Source: Candidatus Protoclostridium gallicola (GTDB lineage: Bacteria > Bacillota > Clostridia > Christensenellales > Pumilibacteraceae). Taken from it: a DNA stretch of 64,000 nucleotides. Shown in pieces: positions 1-7,113 of this stretch. A program made the position numbers and the translations under genes. The number at the start of each line of letters is the position of its first letter. Position 1 is the first letter of the stretch. The stretch is taken from contig CAJFLE010000001.1 of the NCBI GenBank assembly GCA_904387375.1, forward strand, positions 62,001 to 126,000. Reading direction: 5' to 3'. Below the pieces are notes generated by a model, which did not search any database, had not been told where the DNA came from, and saw only the letters and a program-made list of their open reading frames with translations.

Positions 1-318
1 AGATATCCGGCGCGCATATTCATGGGCGACACCGGCTCTCTCGCGCTGGGCGGTCTGCTCGCGTCGCTGTCCGTGCTGACCGGCCTGTCGCTGTCCGCCG
101 CGATCATAGGCATAATGTACGTTGCGAGCTCCGTGTCCGTCATCGTGCAGGTGGCGTGGTTCAAGCTGACCGGAAAACGCGTGTTTCTCATGGCGCCGCT
201 GCACCACCATTTCGAGCAGAAGGGCGTGCACGAGAATCACATAGTGGCGGGGTATACGGCGGCGACCGCGGTTGCAGGCGCGTCGGTCATACTGCTTTCC
301 GTTATTTTTACCGTATGA
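1..318 (+). CDS. mraY: MraY, phospho-MurNAc-pentapeptide transferase (C-terminal part)
   Basis: Integral membrane enzyme that transfers phospho-MurNAc-pentapeptide from the UDP precursor to undecaprenyl phosphate, making lipid I. The reading frame is open from base 1, so only the last 105 residues are seen. The fragment holds the family signatures [12 protein letters not shown] near its start and the histidine motif [12 protein letters not shown], followed by two hydrophobic segments and a normal C-terminus. It is followed by murD after 36 bases, as in a dcw cluster. The assignment is firm; the upstream part lies outside the window. Confidence 0.96.
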   Translation, partial: RYPARIFMGDTGSLALGGLLASLSVLTGLSLSAAIIGIMYVASSVSVIVQVAWFKLTGKRVFLMAPLHHHFEQKGVHENHIVAGYTAATAVAGASVILLSVIFTV

Positions 319-323
319 CGGTA
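309..323. repeat. Small inverted repeat over the mraY stop codon
   Basis: TACCGT and ACGGTA flank the triplet ATG, and the repeat includes the mraY stop codon TGA at 316-318. There is no T-tract after it, so it does not look like an intrinsic terminator. It could be a weak mRNA hairpin between mraY and murD. Confidence 0.5.
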
Positions 324-338
324 TTTCCCGACTTTTGC

Positions 339-360
339 CGTCATAATATTTATTATGACG
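339..360. repeat. Perfect 22-base palindrome containing the murD start codon
   Basis: The arms CGTCATAATA (339-348) and TATTATGACG (351-360) are perfect reverse complements separated by TT. The murD start ATG (355-357) lies inside the right arm. As RNA this would place the start codon in a stem; as DNA it could be a protein site. No convincing Shine-Dalgarno sequence precedes the ATG. Seen directly; the function is unknown. Confidence 0.7.
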
Positions 361-1605
361 TTTTGCGGTAAAAAAGGGCTGGTGCTGGGCAGCGGCACGA
401 GCGGCAGAGGCGCGATGCTGGCGCTGAAAAAACTGGGCGCGGAAGCGATTCAGGCGGACACCGAATATCTGCCCGAAGAAATAACCGGCTGCGATTTCGC
501 CGTCGTAAGTCCGGGCATCAGACACGATCATCCGGTATATAAATACGCGCGCGTGCACGATATGCCCGTATACGGCGAGATCGGCCTGGGTGCGATGCTT
601 AACAAGGCTCCGGTCATAGGCGTGACCGGCACCAACGGCAAGACCACGACGGTGAGCATGCTGGGCAGCATATACGAAGCGGCCGGCGTTCGCGCCGATG
701 TGTGCGGCAACATAGGCCGCTCGTTTGCCGAAGCGGCGTGCGAGGGCGGCTGCGACCGCGTCATTCTCGAACTGTCCAGTTTTCAGCTTCTGCAGGCTGC
801 GCCTTTGAAAGTGCACATAGCCTGCATAACCAATCTGTCCGCCGATCATCTCGACTATCACGGCAATATGCTCGAATACCGCCATGCAAAACTGAAAATA
901 GCGGACGGCCAGACGCCCGAAGATTTTCTCATAGTGCCCGAAAAGCTCAACCTCGTCGGCATGCGCGGCAGTCCCACGCTGCTCGTGTTCGGCCGCGACT
1001 GCTACGAAAAGGAGGGGCGGCTGTACGTCATGGGCGCTCCCTTCATGCGCGCGGACGAACTGAAAGCCGGGGGCAGGCACAACGTGCAGAACGCGCTCAA
1101 CGCCGCGCTCGCCGCGTTTGCTGACGGCATTCCTCCCGCCGCGATCCGCGACGGACTGATGTCGTTCGTGCCGGGAGATTACCGCATATCTCCGGCGGGC
1201 GTGTATAACGGCTGCGCGTTCTATAACGATTCCAAGGGCACGAACATAGGCGCGACGCTTGCCGCCGCGAGGTGCATGACTGGCAGTACCGCTCTCATAG
1301 CGGGCGGCAGCGACAAGGGCTACGACTACGACGAATTGTTCCGCGGCCTGCCGGGAAACGTGACGGCGGTGTTCGTCACCGGCGGCAACAGCGCGGGAAT
1401 ACTCGAAAGCGCCGCGCGCATGGGCTATGCGGGCGCGGTGGCTTGCGACAGTCTCGGCGACGCTGTAAGGCGCGCCGCGTCCGGCGGATTCGACAGCGTA
1501 TTGTTTTCGCCGGCGTCGGCAAGTTTCGACAGATACGCGAATTACGAGGAGCGTGGCAGAGCGTTTGAAAGCGAAGTCAAAAAACTTTTCGGCAGTACTT
1601 CCTGA
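355..1605 (+). CDS. murD: MurD, UDP-MurNAc-L-alanine:D-glutamate ligase
   Basis: Cytoplasmic ATP-dependent ligase that adds D-glutamate to UDP-MurNAc-L-Ala in peptidoglycan precursor synthesis. The 416-residue protein is close to the usual MurD length. It has an N-terminal Rossmann-like domain (GLVLGSGTSGRGA), the Mur ligase P-loop GTNGKTTT at residues 92-99, the central SSFQL and NLSADHLDYHG segments and a C-terminal ligase domain with FYNDSKGTN. The start ATG sits inside a perfect palindrome and lacks a clear ribosome-binding site. The 3' end overlaps the start of ftsW by about 50 bases, which suggests translational coupling. Confidence 0.96.
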   Translation: MTFCGKKGLVLGSGTSGRGAMLALKKLGAEAIQADTEYLPEEITGCDFAVVSPGIRHDHPVYKYARVHDMPVYGEIGLGAMLNKAPVIGVTGTNGKTTTVSMLGSIYEAAGVRADVCGNIGRSFAEAACEGGCDRVILELSSFQLLQAAPLKVHIACITNLSADHLDYHGNMLEYRHAKLKIADGQTPEDFLIVPEKLNLVGMRGSPTLLVFGRDCYEKEGRLYVMGAPFMRADELKAGGRHNVQNALNAALAAFADGIPPAAIRDGLMSFVPGDYRISPAGVYNGCAFYNDSKGTNIGATLAAARCMTGSTALIAGGSDKGYDYDELFRGLPGNVTAVFVTGGNSAGILESAARMGYAGAVACDSLGDAVRRAASGGFDSVLFSPASASFDRYANYEERGRAFESEVKKLFGSTS

Positions 1606-2713
1606 CAGGTCGGCGCATTTCGACGTGCCGCTCACGGCCGTAACGGTCGCTCTGCTTGCGTTCGGCGTGCTTATGGTATATTCCGCCTCCATGTACAGCG
1701 GCGAAGTAAACTACGGCAACGAGTTTTTTTTCATGTACAAGCAGATCTTCGGCGCGATAGGCGGGCTTGCTGCGATGTTCGCGATGACGGTCGTCGACTA
1801 TCACAAGCTCGCCAAGGCGCGCTTCGTCATACTTGCGGTAAGTATACTGCTCCTTGCGCTCGTGCTCATACCCGGCGTCGGAATAGAAAATTACGGCGCC
1901 CGCCGCTGGCTCAACCTCGGCGTCATAACGCTGCAGTCCAGCGAGGTCGCCAAGGTGGGGTACGTCATATTCGCCGCGGCGTATATGTCCAGAAACAGCA
2001 AAAAAATGACGACGATAAGGGGAGTGTTTCCTCTTATCGCCGTCGGCGTTGTGATATGCGCGCTCATAATGCTCGAGCCGAACATGTCGGTGACAATGTG
2101 CGTCGCGCTGCTGATGCTGACCATGCTGGTTATAGGCGGCATGCGCGTAAAGCACCTCGTTATGCTCGTCGTGCCGCTCGCCGCGCTCGTGGTCGTGCTC
2201 ATAGCCGTCGAGCCGTACCGGCTTGCCCGCCTGCTGGCGTTCCTCGACCCGTGGGCTTCGCCGCTGGAAGAGGGGTATCAGCTGCTGCAATCGTTTTACG
2301 GACTGGGCAGCGGAGGGCTGCTCGGCGTGGGACTGTTCAACTCGCGCCAGAAATATCTGTTCCTGCCGTTCGCCGAAAGCGATTTCATCTTTTCGGTCAT
2401 AGGCGAGGAATTCGGTTACATAGGCTGCCTGATCGTGATCGCCGCCTTCTGCTTCATGATCTACCGTCTTGCTGCCATAGCGCAGAACGCAGCCGACCGT
2501 TTCGGCTTTTTTCTCTCGTCGGGCATGGCGGCGCTGATCGGCGTCCAGGTGCTCATCAACATAGCGGTGGTCACCGGGAGCATTCCGCCGACGGGCATAC
2601 CGCTGCCGTTTATCAGCGCCGGGTCAAGCTCGCTTATCGTCTTCTGTGCCGGTATCGGAATGTGCCAGTCCGTCAGCCTGCGTTCCCACGCTTCCGTCCG
2701 CGCCCTGCTTTGA
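1553..2713 (+). CDS. ftsW: FtsW, SEDS-family peptidoglycan glycosyltransferase
   Basis: Polytopic membrane protein of the SEDS family (FtsW/RodA/SpoVE) that polymerises lipid II at the septum with a class B PBP. About ten hydrophobic segments are visible. Conserved signatures are GARRWLNLG, the GVGLFNSRQKYLFLPF loop, ESDFIFSVIGEEFG and the C-terminal PLPFISAGSSSL. The murD neighbour favours FtsW over RodA. The frame opens with GTG at 1553, but the GAGGAG there is almost touching it. TTG at 1565 would have a spacing of about 13, so the start is uncertain. The last 90 bases overlap the 3' end of the convergent thiT. No murG follows, unlike the usual dcw order. Confidence 0.93.
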   Translation: MAERLKAKSKNFSAVLPDRSAHFDVPLTAVTVALLAFGVLMVYSASMYSGEVNYGNEFFFMYKQIFGAIGGLAAMFAMTVVDYHKLAKARFVILAVSILLLALVLIPGVGIENYGARRWLNLGVITLQSSEVAKVGYVIFAAAYMSRNSKKMTTIRGVFPLIAVGVVICALIMLEPNMSVTMCVALLMLTMLVIGGMRVKHLVMLVVPLAALVVVLIAVEPYRLARLLAFLDPWASPLEEGYQLLQSFYGLGSGGLLGVGLFNSRQKYLFLPFAESDFIFSVIGEEFGYIGCLIVIAAFCFMIYRLAAIAQNAADRFGFFLSSGMAALIGVQVLINIAVVTGSIPPTGIPLPFISAGSSSLIVFCAGIGMCQSVSLRSHASVRALL

Positions 2714-3514
2714 CGCAGCCGCGCGGCTCGGTCTGTTCTGGCTGACGACCCCGATCATGAGCTTGTCGAAGTTGCGGCTGGACAGCAGCGCCAGCGAAGC
2801 AATGATCGCGATCGCCCAGTCAATGAGGCAGAACGAGTTGTACGCAAGACTGTAACCGAATACGAATCCCGCGGGAGCGGGTCCGTACCACAGATCCCAG
2901 AACAGCACGCCGGAAAGGATGTGGCTGATATATCTCACGACGATGTACATCAGCATGCCGATGTAATAGCCGCGGTGCGACACGAACGCGAAGCGCTTGC
3001 TTCCCGTTGCCGCGCTGTGCTTCTGCGGATTGTACGCGAACGCGCCCGCGAGACTGAGCGCGAAATAGGGAATGACGTAGTCGAGCAGCATGCTCCACGG
3101 ACTGACTATGTACGGATTCTGCGTGAGCTGGAGCAGCATATACACCGCGCACACTATCGCGCCCTTGCGGTATCCGAAATAATAGCAGTATATCGTTACG
3201 GGCAGTACGGACGCGAGCGTTATCGTGCCGCCGAGGTTGAGGCTGATCCCGATAAACGACAGCACATACGACATTGCCAGGCATATCGCGCCGTATACGA
3301 GGTCGCGCGTCGAGAACGAGAACTTTTCGCCGGTGCGTTTTGCGCGCAGCACCGAAACGATGACGATAGGCAGCGCGATCACGGCGATGACGCCGAGCAG
3401 CACGAGAACCATGAGCCACGGCTCGATGCCTACTCCGTCGAAACCGAACGACGGCGCGTGGAATTCCGGCTCGATATCAATACCGGGCAGGGATTCGTCT
3501 TCCAAAAGAAACAT
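2624..3514 (-). CDS. thiT: ThiT-like thiamine ECF transporter S component
   Basis: Substrate-binding membrane subunit of an energy-coupling-factor importer for thiamine; it works with the shared EcfAA'T module, which is not in this window. The core from about residue 75 to 255 is ThiT-like, with YVLSFIGISL, a YCYYFGYRKGAIVC segment and RYISHILSGVLFWDLW. At 296 residues it exceeds the usual length of about 190, through an extra N-terminal hydrophobic segment (residues 30-57) and a polar C-terminal tail. The start at 3514 was chosen because GAAGGAG lies just upstream and the TPP riboswitch terminator ends before it. The riboswitch supports thiamine as substrate. Confidence 0.9.
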   Translation of the reverse strand: MFLLEDESLPGIDIEPEFHAPSFGFDGVGIEPWLMVLVLLGVIAVIALPIVIVSVLRAKRTGEKFSFSTRDLVYGAICLAMSYVLSFIGISLNLGGTITLASVLPVTIYCYYFGYRKGAIVCAVYMLLQLTQNPYIVSPWSMLLDYVIPYFALSLAGAFAYNPQKHSAATGSKRFAFVSHRGYYIGMLMYIVVRYISHILSGVLFWDLWYGPAPAGFVFGYSLAYNSFCLIDWAIAIIASLALLSSRNFDKLMIGVVSQNRPSRAAASKQGADGSVGTQADGLAHSDTGTEDDKRA

Positions 3515-3528
3515 ACGATCTCCTTCGG

Positions 3529-3569
3529 GAAAAACAAACGGCCGTTCCCTTACGGGCAGGGAACGGCCG
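3529..3569 (-). terminator. Intrinsic terminator in the thiT leader (riboswitch expression platform)
   Basis: A 12-bp perfect stem (3558-3569 with 3539-3550) is followed on the minus strand by GTTTGTTTTT. It lies between the TPP aptamer and the thiT ribosome-binding site. The usual model is that TPP binding lets this hairpin form and stops transcription. A competing antiterminator pairing was not worked out. Confidence 0.85.
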
Positions 3570-3595
3570 GACTGCATTACACAATTTTACAATCG

Positions 3596-3690
3596 CTGCT
3601 TTCCCTACGCGGGTGCTAACCCACAGGTTCGAAGGGACTTTTACGTTGCCGTAAATTCTCAGCCGCGCATCCAGCGGCGCCCCTAAGCCA
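3596..3690 (-). promoter_or_regulatory. TPP riboswitch (THI element)
   Basis: Read on the minus strand this has the conserved THI-box blocks in order: GGGGCGCC, GGCTGAGA, CCCTTCGAACCTG, a variable stem GGGTTAGCACCC and GCGTAGGGAA. This is the thiamine pyrophosphate aptamer. It sits in the 5' leader of thiT, about 10 bases after the predicted promoter start point, and is followed by an intrinsic terminator. It should repress thiamine uptake when TPP is plentiful. Confidence 0.95.
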
Positions 3691-3696
3691 CCGACT

Positions 3697-3725
3697 ATTT
3701 TATACGCATTCGTCCCGCAAGTCAA
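3697..3725 (-). promoter_or_regulatory. Promoter of thiT
   Basis: TTGACT (3725-3720), a 17-base spacer and TAAAAT (3702-3697) on the minus strand. The predicted start near 3690 places the whole TPP aptamer in the leader. Confidence 0.75.
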
Positions 3726-3734
3726 GCGTTTGGC

Positions 3735-3763
3735 TTTACTTGCGCAGGATTTTGTAGTATAAT
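3735..3763 (+). promoter_or_regulatory. Promoter of thiN, apparently leaderless
   Basis: TTTACT (3735-3740), a 17-base spacer and a perfect TATAAT (3758-3763). Only seven bases separate the -10 box from the ATG at 3771, so the predicted +1 coincides with the start codon. No ribosome-binding site is present. Confidence 0.75.
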
Positions 3764-3770
3764 CCGTTAT

Positions 3771-4367
3771 ATGGACGGAATCTGTTATCTCGTATGCGCG
3801 GGGAAAAGCGCTCCGCTGTCGTTTGCTCCGGCCGCCGGCGATCTCGTCGTCGCGGTGGACGGCGGTCTGACGTATCTCGAAGAGGCTGGAATAAAACCGG
3901 ATATCGCTCTCGGCGATTTCGATTCGCTCGGCCGCGTGCCAGGCGGCCCCGAAGTCGTGCGGCTGGACAGCGTCAAGGACGACACCGACACGTACGCCGC
4001 CGCCCGTCTCGGCCTTGAACGCGGCTACCGCAGATTCCGGCTCTGCTGCGCGCTCGGCGGAAGGCTGTCGCATACCATCGCCAATATCCAGACGCTCGTC
4101 ATGCTGTACCGCTCCGGCGCCGAAGCGTACATCGAGGACAGCGGGACGAAAATATTCGTGTTCGGAAAATCCGCGTCGTTCGAGCCGGGCGGCTATCTGT
4201 CGCTGTTCCCGGTGGGCGAGTGCGCCCGCGCCCGCATATCCGGCTGCAAGTACAGCGGCATGTTCACGTTCACGTCGTCGGACAGCCTGGGAGTGAGCAA
4301 CGAACCGCAGAGCGGCGCGCTCGTGGAAGTGCTGAGCGGCGAACTCGTCGCCGTGATCGAAAAATAA
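3771..4367 (+). CDS. thiN: Thiamine pyrophosphokinase
   Basis: Transfers pyrophosphate from ATP to thiamine, giving TPP. The 198-residue protein has the family's usual length and motifs: AVDGGLTYLEEAGIKPD (residues 28-44), GDFDSL (48-53), KDDTDT (69-74) and ALGGRLSHTIANI, followed by the C-terminal beta-sandwich domain that binds thiamine. It is divergent from thiT, so uptake and activation of thiamine are adjacent. TPP made here would close the thiT riboswitch. The ATG lies at the predicted transcription start and has no Shine-Dalgarno sequence. Confidence 0.95.
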   Translation: MDGICYLVCAGKSAPLSFAPAAGDLVVAVDGGLTYLEEAGIKPDIALGDFDSLGRVPGGPEVVRLDSVKDDTDTYAAARLGLERGYRRFRLCCALGGRLSHTIANIQTLVMLYRSGAEAYIEDSGTKIFVFGKSASFEPGGYLSLFPVGECARARISGCKYSGMFTFTSSDSLGVSNEPQSGALVEVLSGELVAVIEK

Positions 4368-4404
4368 TCGCATAATCCGTACGGAAACCCGGAATATGAC
4401 ATGT

Positions 4405-4446
4405 AAAAAAAGGTACACCGAATAATATAATCGATGTACCTTTTTT
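4405..4446 (+). terminator. Hairpin terminator after thiN
   Basis: A 10-bp stem GGTACACCGA/TCGATGTACC (4412-4440) is flanked by seven A residues and six T residues. It can act in both orientations. On the plus strand there is one C-A mismatch; on the minus strand this becomes a G-U pair. The same hairpin recurs at 27690-27730. Confidence 0.75.
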
Positions 4447-4517
4447 GTTTAAATCCATTGCATAAAAGCAAGATTTTGTATGCAAATCATATGAAAAATT
4501 AAAAATTTTGTTCATAT
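4405..4517 (-). repeat. Dispersed element, copy A
   Basis: Read on the minus strand, this stretch shares with 27690-27807 the blocks ATGAACAAAATTTTT, then AAAATCTTGCTTTTAT at the same 23-base distance, then a poly-A run and the hairpin with TTATTCGGTGTAC and a T-tract. The sequence between the blocks differs. The region is AT-rich compared with its surroundings and holds no recognised gene. An open frame beginning MNKIF can be read through copy A, but it is not supported as a gene. Confidence 0.65.
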
Positions 4518-4540
4518 CAAACATAATAATAAAGTTGTAT

Positions 4541-4584
4541 ATAAAAACACACCGCCGGTCGGGTTTCCCGACCGGCGGTGTGTT
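4541..4584 (-). terminator. Terminator of the serC-serA operon
   Basis: A perfect 18-bp stem with a three-base loop (4546-4584), followed on the minus strand by TTTTTAT. It lies about 25 bases after the serA stop codon. Confidence 0.9.
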
Positions 4585-4609
4585 CGTTACGTTATTGATA
4601 TAGACTTAA

Positions 4610-5770
4610 TCAGACGACCCTGCATCTTATTACGCTTGGCAGGGCGGAGACCGCCTTGACCGCGTCGGCGGGGATCGTTTCGGTCGTGTCCACGATCGCG
4701 TAAGCGTATTCGCCGCGCGACTGGCTGACAAAGTTTTCAATGTTGCAGCCAGCGCCGCCGATTATCTCGGTGATTGCGGAGATGACGCTCTTCTCGTTTT
4801 TGTGAATGACCGTTATTCTGGACGCGCCCTGTCTGGGAGCGGAGCATGCGGGGAAGTTGACGGAGTTGCGGATATTGCCGTTTTCGAGGAAATCGCGCAG
4901 CTCGTCCGCCGCCATGACCGCGCAGTTGTCTTCCGCTTCGGGCGTGGACGCGCCGAGGTGGGGTATTGTCACGACGTTCGCCGCGCCTATGAGTTTGTCG
5001 GAAGGGAAATCGGTCACGTATCGCGACAGCTGTCCGCTTTCGAGCGCCGCAAGCACCGCGTCGGTGTCGACGAGCTCGCCGCGCGCAAGGTTGATGATCG
5101 CGCTGCCTTTTTTCATTTTGGCGATGTTGTCCGCGTTGATCGTATTCTTCGTGCTCTCCATATACGGGATATGAATGGTCACGAAATCGCTTGCGCTCAT
5201 AAGGTCGTCAAGATTGTCGACAATATCCACTTTGGGGTCGAGGCGCAGCGCGTGGTCGGTCGTGAGATACGTATCGTAGCCGATTACGTCCATGCCGAGC
5301 GCGAGCGCGGCGTTGGCGACGAGTATGCCTATCGCGCCGAGGCCGATGACTCCCAGCGTTTTGCCGCTTATCTCTTTGCCCACGAACGCTTTTTTGCCGC
5401 TCTCTACCGCTTTGCCCACTTCGGCGCCCTTGCCTTTGAGCGTGTCCGTCCATTTAATGCCGTCGACGAGCTTTCTGCCCGACATGATGAGCGCGCCTAT
5501 GACGAGCTCCTTGACCGCGTTGGCGTTGGCTCCCGGGGTATTGAACACGACGACGCCCTTTTTCGCGTATTCGGCGACGGGGATATTGTTGGTACCCGCG
5601 CCCGCGCGCGCCACCGCGAGGACTGAGGCGGGCAGGTCGTAGTCGTGCATCGCGAACGAGCGCACTATGATCGCGTCGGGATCGGCGCATTCGGTGCCGA
5701 ACTCATAGTCCGATTTGAGTTTGTTTTCCGCTATCTTGCTGATATTGTTCAGCGCAAGAATCTTTTTCAT
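4610..5770 (-). CDS. serA: D-3-phosphoglycerate dehydrogenase
   Basis: Oxidises 3-phosphoglycerate to 3-phosphohydroxypyruvate with NAD, the first step of serine synthesis. The 386-residue protein has the NAD-binding motif GVIGLGAIG, the arginine-containing INLARGELVDTDAV segment and the histidine-containing IPHLGASTPEAEDN motif. A C-terminal ACT domain (about the last 70 residues, starting RITVIHKNEKSVI) probably gives serine feedback control. It follows serC after 22 bases with its own purine-rich site (AAGGAAG), and a strong terminator follows. Confidence 0.96.
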   Translation of the reverse strand: MKKILALNNISKIAENKLKSDYEFGTECADPDAIIVRSFAMHDYDLPASVLAVARAGAGTNNIPVAEYAKKGVVVFNTPGANANAVKELVIGALIMSGRKLVDGIKWTDTLKGKGAEVGKAVESGKKAFVGKEISGKTLGVIGLGAIGILVANAALALGMDVIGYDTYLTTDHALRLDPKVDIVDNLDDLMSASDFVTIHIPYMESTKNTINADNIAKMKKGSAIINLARGELVDTDAVLAALESGQLSRYVTDFPSDKLIGAANVVTIPHLGASTPEAEDNCAVMAADELRDFLENGNIRNSVNFPACSAPRQGASRITVIHKNEKSVISAITEIIGGAGCNIENFVSQSRGEYAYAIVDTTETIPADAVKAVSALPSVIRCRVV

Positions 5771-5792
5771 CCTTTTTCTTCCTTATCTTTAA

Positions 5793-6869
5793 TTATTTAT
5801 TTTCGAGCTCGAACTTCTTCATGAACTCGATGAGTTTCTTTACGCCTTCGACGGGCATCGCGTTGTATATGCTTGCTCTCATGCCGCCGACGAGTCTGTG
5901 ACCCTTGATGGAAACGAGTCCCTCTTTCGCCGCCTCGGCAACGAACTTGGCGTCCGTTTCGGGATCCGGCGTGACGAAAGGCACGTTCATCAGCGAGCGA
6001 TCCTCTTTGTTTACGCTGTTCTTATAGAACGACGAGCCGTCGATGAAATCGTAAAGCATGTTCGCTTTCTCCACGTTGGTTTCGTGCATGGCTTTTATGC
6101 CGCCGTTTTCTTTGAGGTATCTGAACACTTCCATGGCGACGTAGGTCGACCAGCAGGGCGGGGTGTTGTACAGGCTCTTTTCCTTGATCTGCGTAGCCCA
6201 TTTGAGCATGGTGGGACAGATGGGCTGGAATTTATCCTGCAGATCCTTGCGCACGATGACGATGGTCACGCCGGCGGGACCGACGTTCTTCTGCGCGCCC
6301 GCATAGATGACGCCGAATTTGCTGACGTCCACTTCTTCGCTGAGTATGCACGAACTCATGTCCGCGACGAGGGGTATGCCCGCGGTGTCCGGAACATAAT
6401 TATAATGCGTGCCGAATATCGTGTTATTGAAGCAGATGTGCACGTAGTCCGCGTCGCTTCTGAAATCCTTCGCGGTCAGTTTGGGTATGTATGTGAAATT
6501 CTTTTCCTCGCTCGACGCCGCGCACACCGCGTCGGTGAATTTGCCGGCTTCCTTGAACGCTTTTTTCGCGAAGTTGCCGGTCACGACGTAGTCGGCTTTT
6601 TTATTGACGCAGATATTGAGCGGCACTGCTTCGAACTGGGTAGACGCGCCGCCCTGGACGAATATAATGTCGTAGTTCTCGGGTACGCCCATAAGCTCGC
6701 GCAGCAGGCTCTCCGCCGCGTCGTTGATTTCCTGATAGGCCTTGGAGCGGTGGCTCATTTCCATCACGCTCATGCCCGTGCCGTTGTAATCGATCAGCTG
6801 GGCCTGCACTTTTTCGAGTACGGGCAGCGGGAGCATCGAGGGCCCCGCGGAAAAGTTGTAAACTCTCAT
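5793..6869 (-). CDS. serC: Phosphoserine aminotransferase
   Basis: PLP enzyme that converts 3-phosphohydroxypyruvate and glutamate into phosphoserine, the second step of serine synthesis. The 358 residues match the family length. The N-terminus NFSAGPSMLP is typical, and the Schiff-base lysine is K194 in YAGAQKNVGPAG. It is the first gene of a two-gene operon with serA; no serB phosphatase lies nearby. The ATG at 6869 is preceded by CGGAGA. The assignment is firm. Confidence 0.96.
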   Translation of the reverse strand: MRVYNFSAGPSMLPLPVLEKVQAQLIDYNGTGMSVMEMSHRSKAYQEINDAAESLLRELMGVPENYDIIFVQGGASTQFEAVPLNICVNKKADYVVTGNFAKKAFKEAGKFTDAVCAASSEEKNFTYIPKLTAKDFRSDADYVHICFNNTIFGTHYNYVPDTAGIPLVADMSSCILSEEVDVSKFGVIYAGAQKNVGPAGVTIVIVRKDLQDKFQPICPTMLKWATQIKEKSLYNTPPCWSTYVAMEVFRYLKENGGIKAMHETNVEKANMLYDFIDGSSFYKNSVNKEDRSLMNVPFVTPDPETDAKFVAEAAKEGLVSIKGHRLVGGMRASIYNAMPVEGVKKLIEFMKKFELENK

Positions 6870-6910
6870 TTCACAGTCTCCGTTTGTTGTATTTTCTATA
6901 TTTATCTCAA

Positions 6911-6939
6911 ATTATACACCTAACGCGCGGAATTTTCAA
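6911..6939 (-). promoter_or_regulatory. Promoter of serC-serA
   Basis: TTGAAA (6939-6934), a 17-base spacer and TATAAT (6916-6911) with an upstream TG, on the minus strand. The predicted start near 6904 gives a leader of about 35 bases. Confidence 0.8.
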
Positions 6940-7025
6940 CTGTTTCGGGGCGTGCGCGCCCAAGAAAATCGCCGCTTTTCATCATTCGGCGAAAAAATAG
7001 TATATTATTATTGAGCGACAAGTAT

Positions 7026-7055
7026 TGACACGGGGGCGGAAAATGTTTTATAATA
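7026..7055 (+). promoter_or_regulatory. Strong promoter of the coiled-coil protein gene
   Basis: Perfect TTGACA (7026-7031) and TATAAT (7050-7055) hexamers with an 18-base spacer. The predicted start is near 7062, about 50 bases before the ATG. Confidence 0.85.
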
Positions 7056-7113
7056 TACGTAACGTAGCGGCCGCCGAGTGCGATCCGACGAAAATATAAG
7101 AGAGGATTATAGT

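Noticed and set aside
309..323. Hairpin at the mraY stop codon as a transcription terminator
   Set aside because: The stem is only six base pairs and no T-run follows. mraY and murD are expected to be cotranscribed.
3477..4418. Minus-strand open frame opposite thiN and through the TPP riboswitch
   Set aside because: It would translate through the riboswitch aptamer and terminator, and thiN on the other strand has all family motifs.
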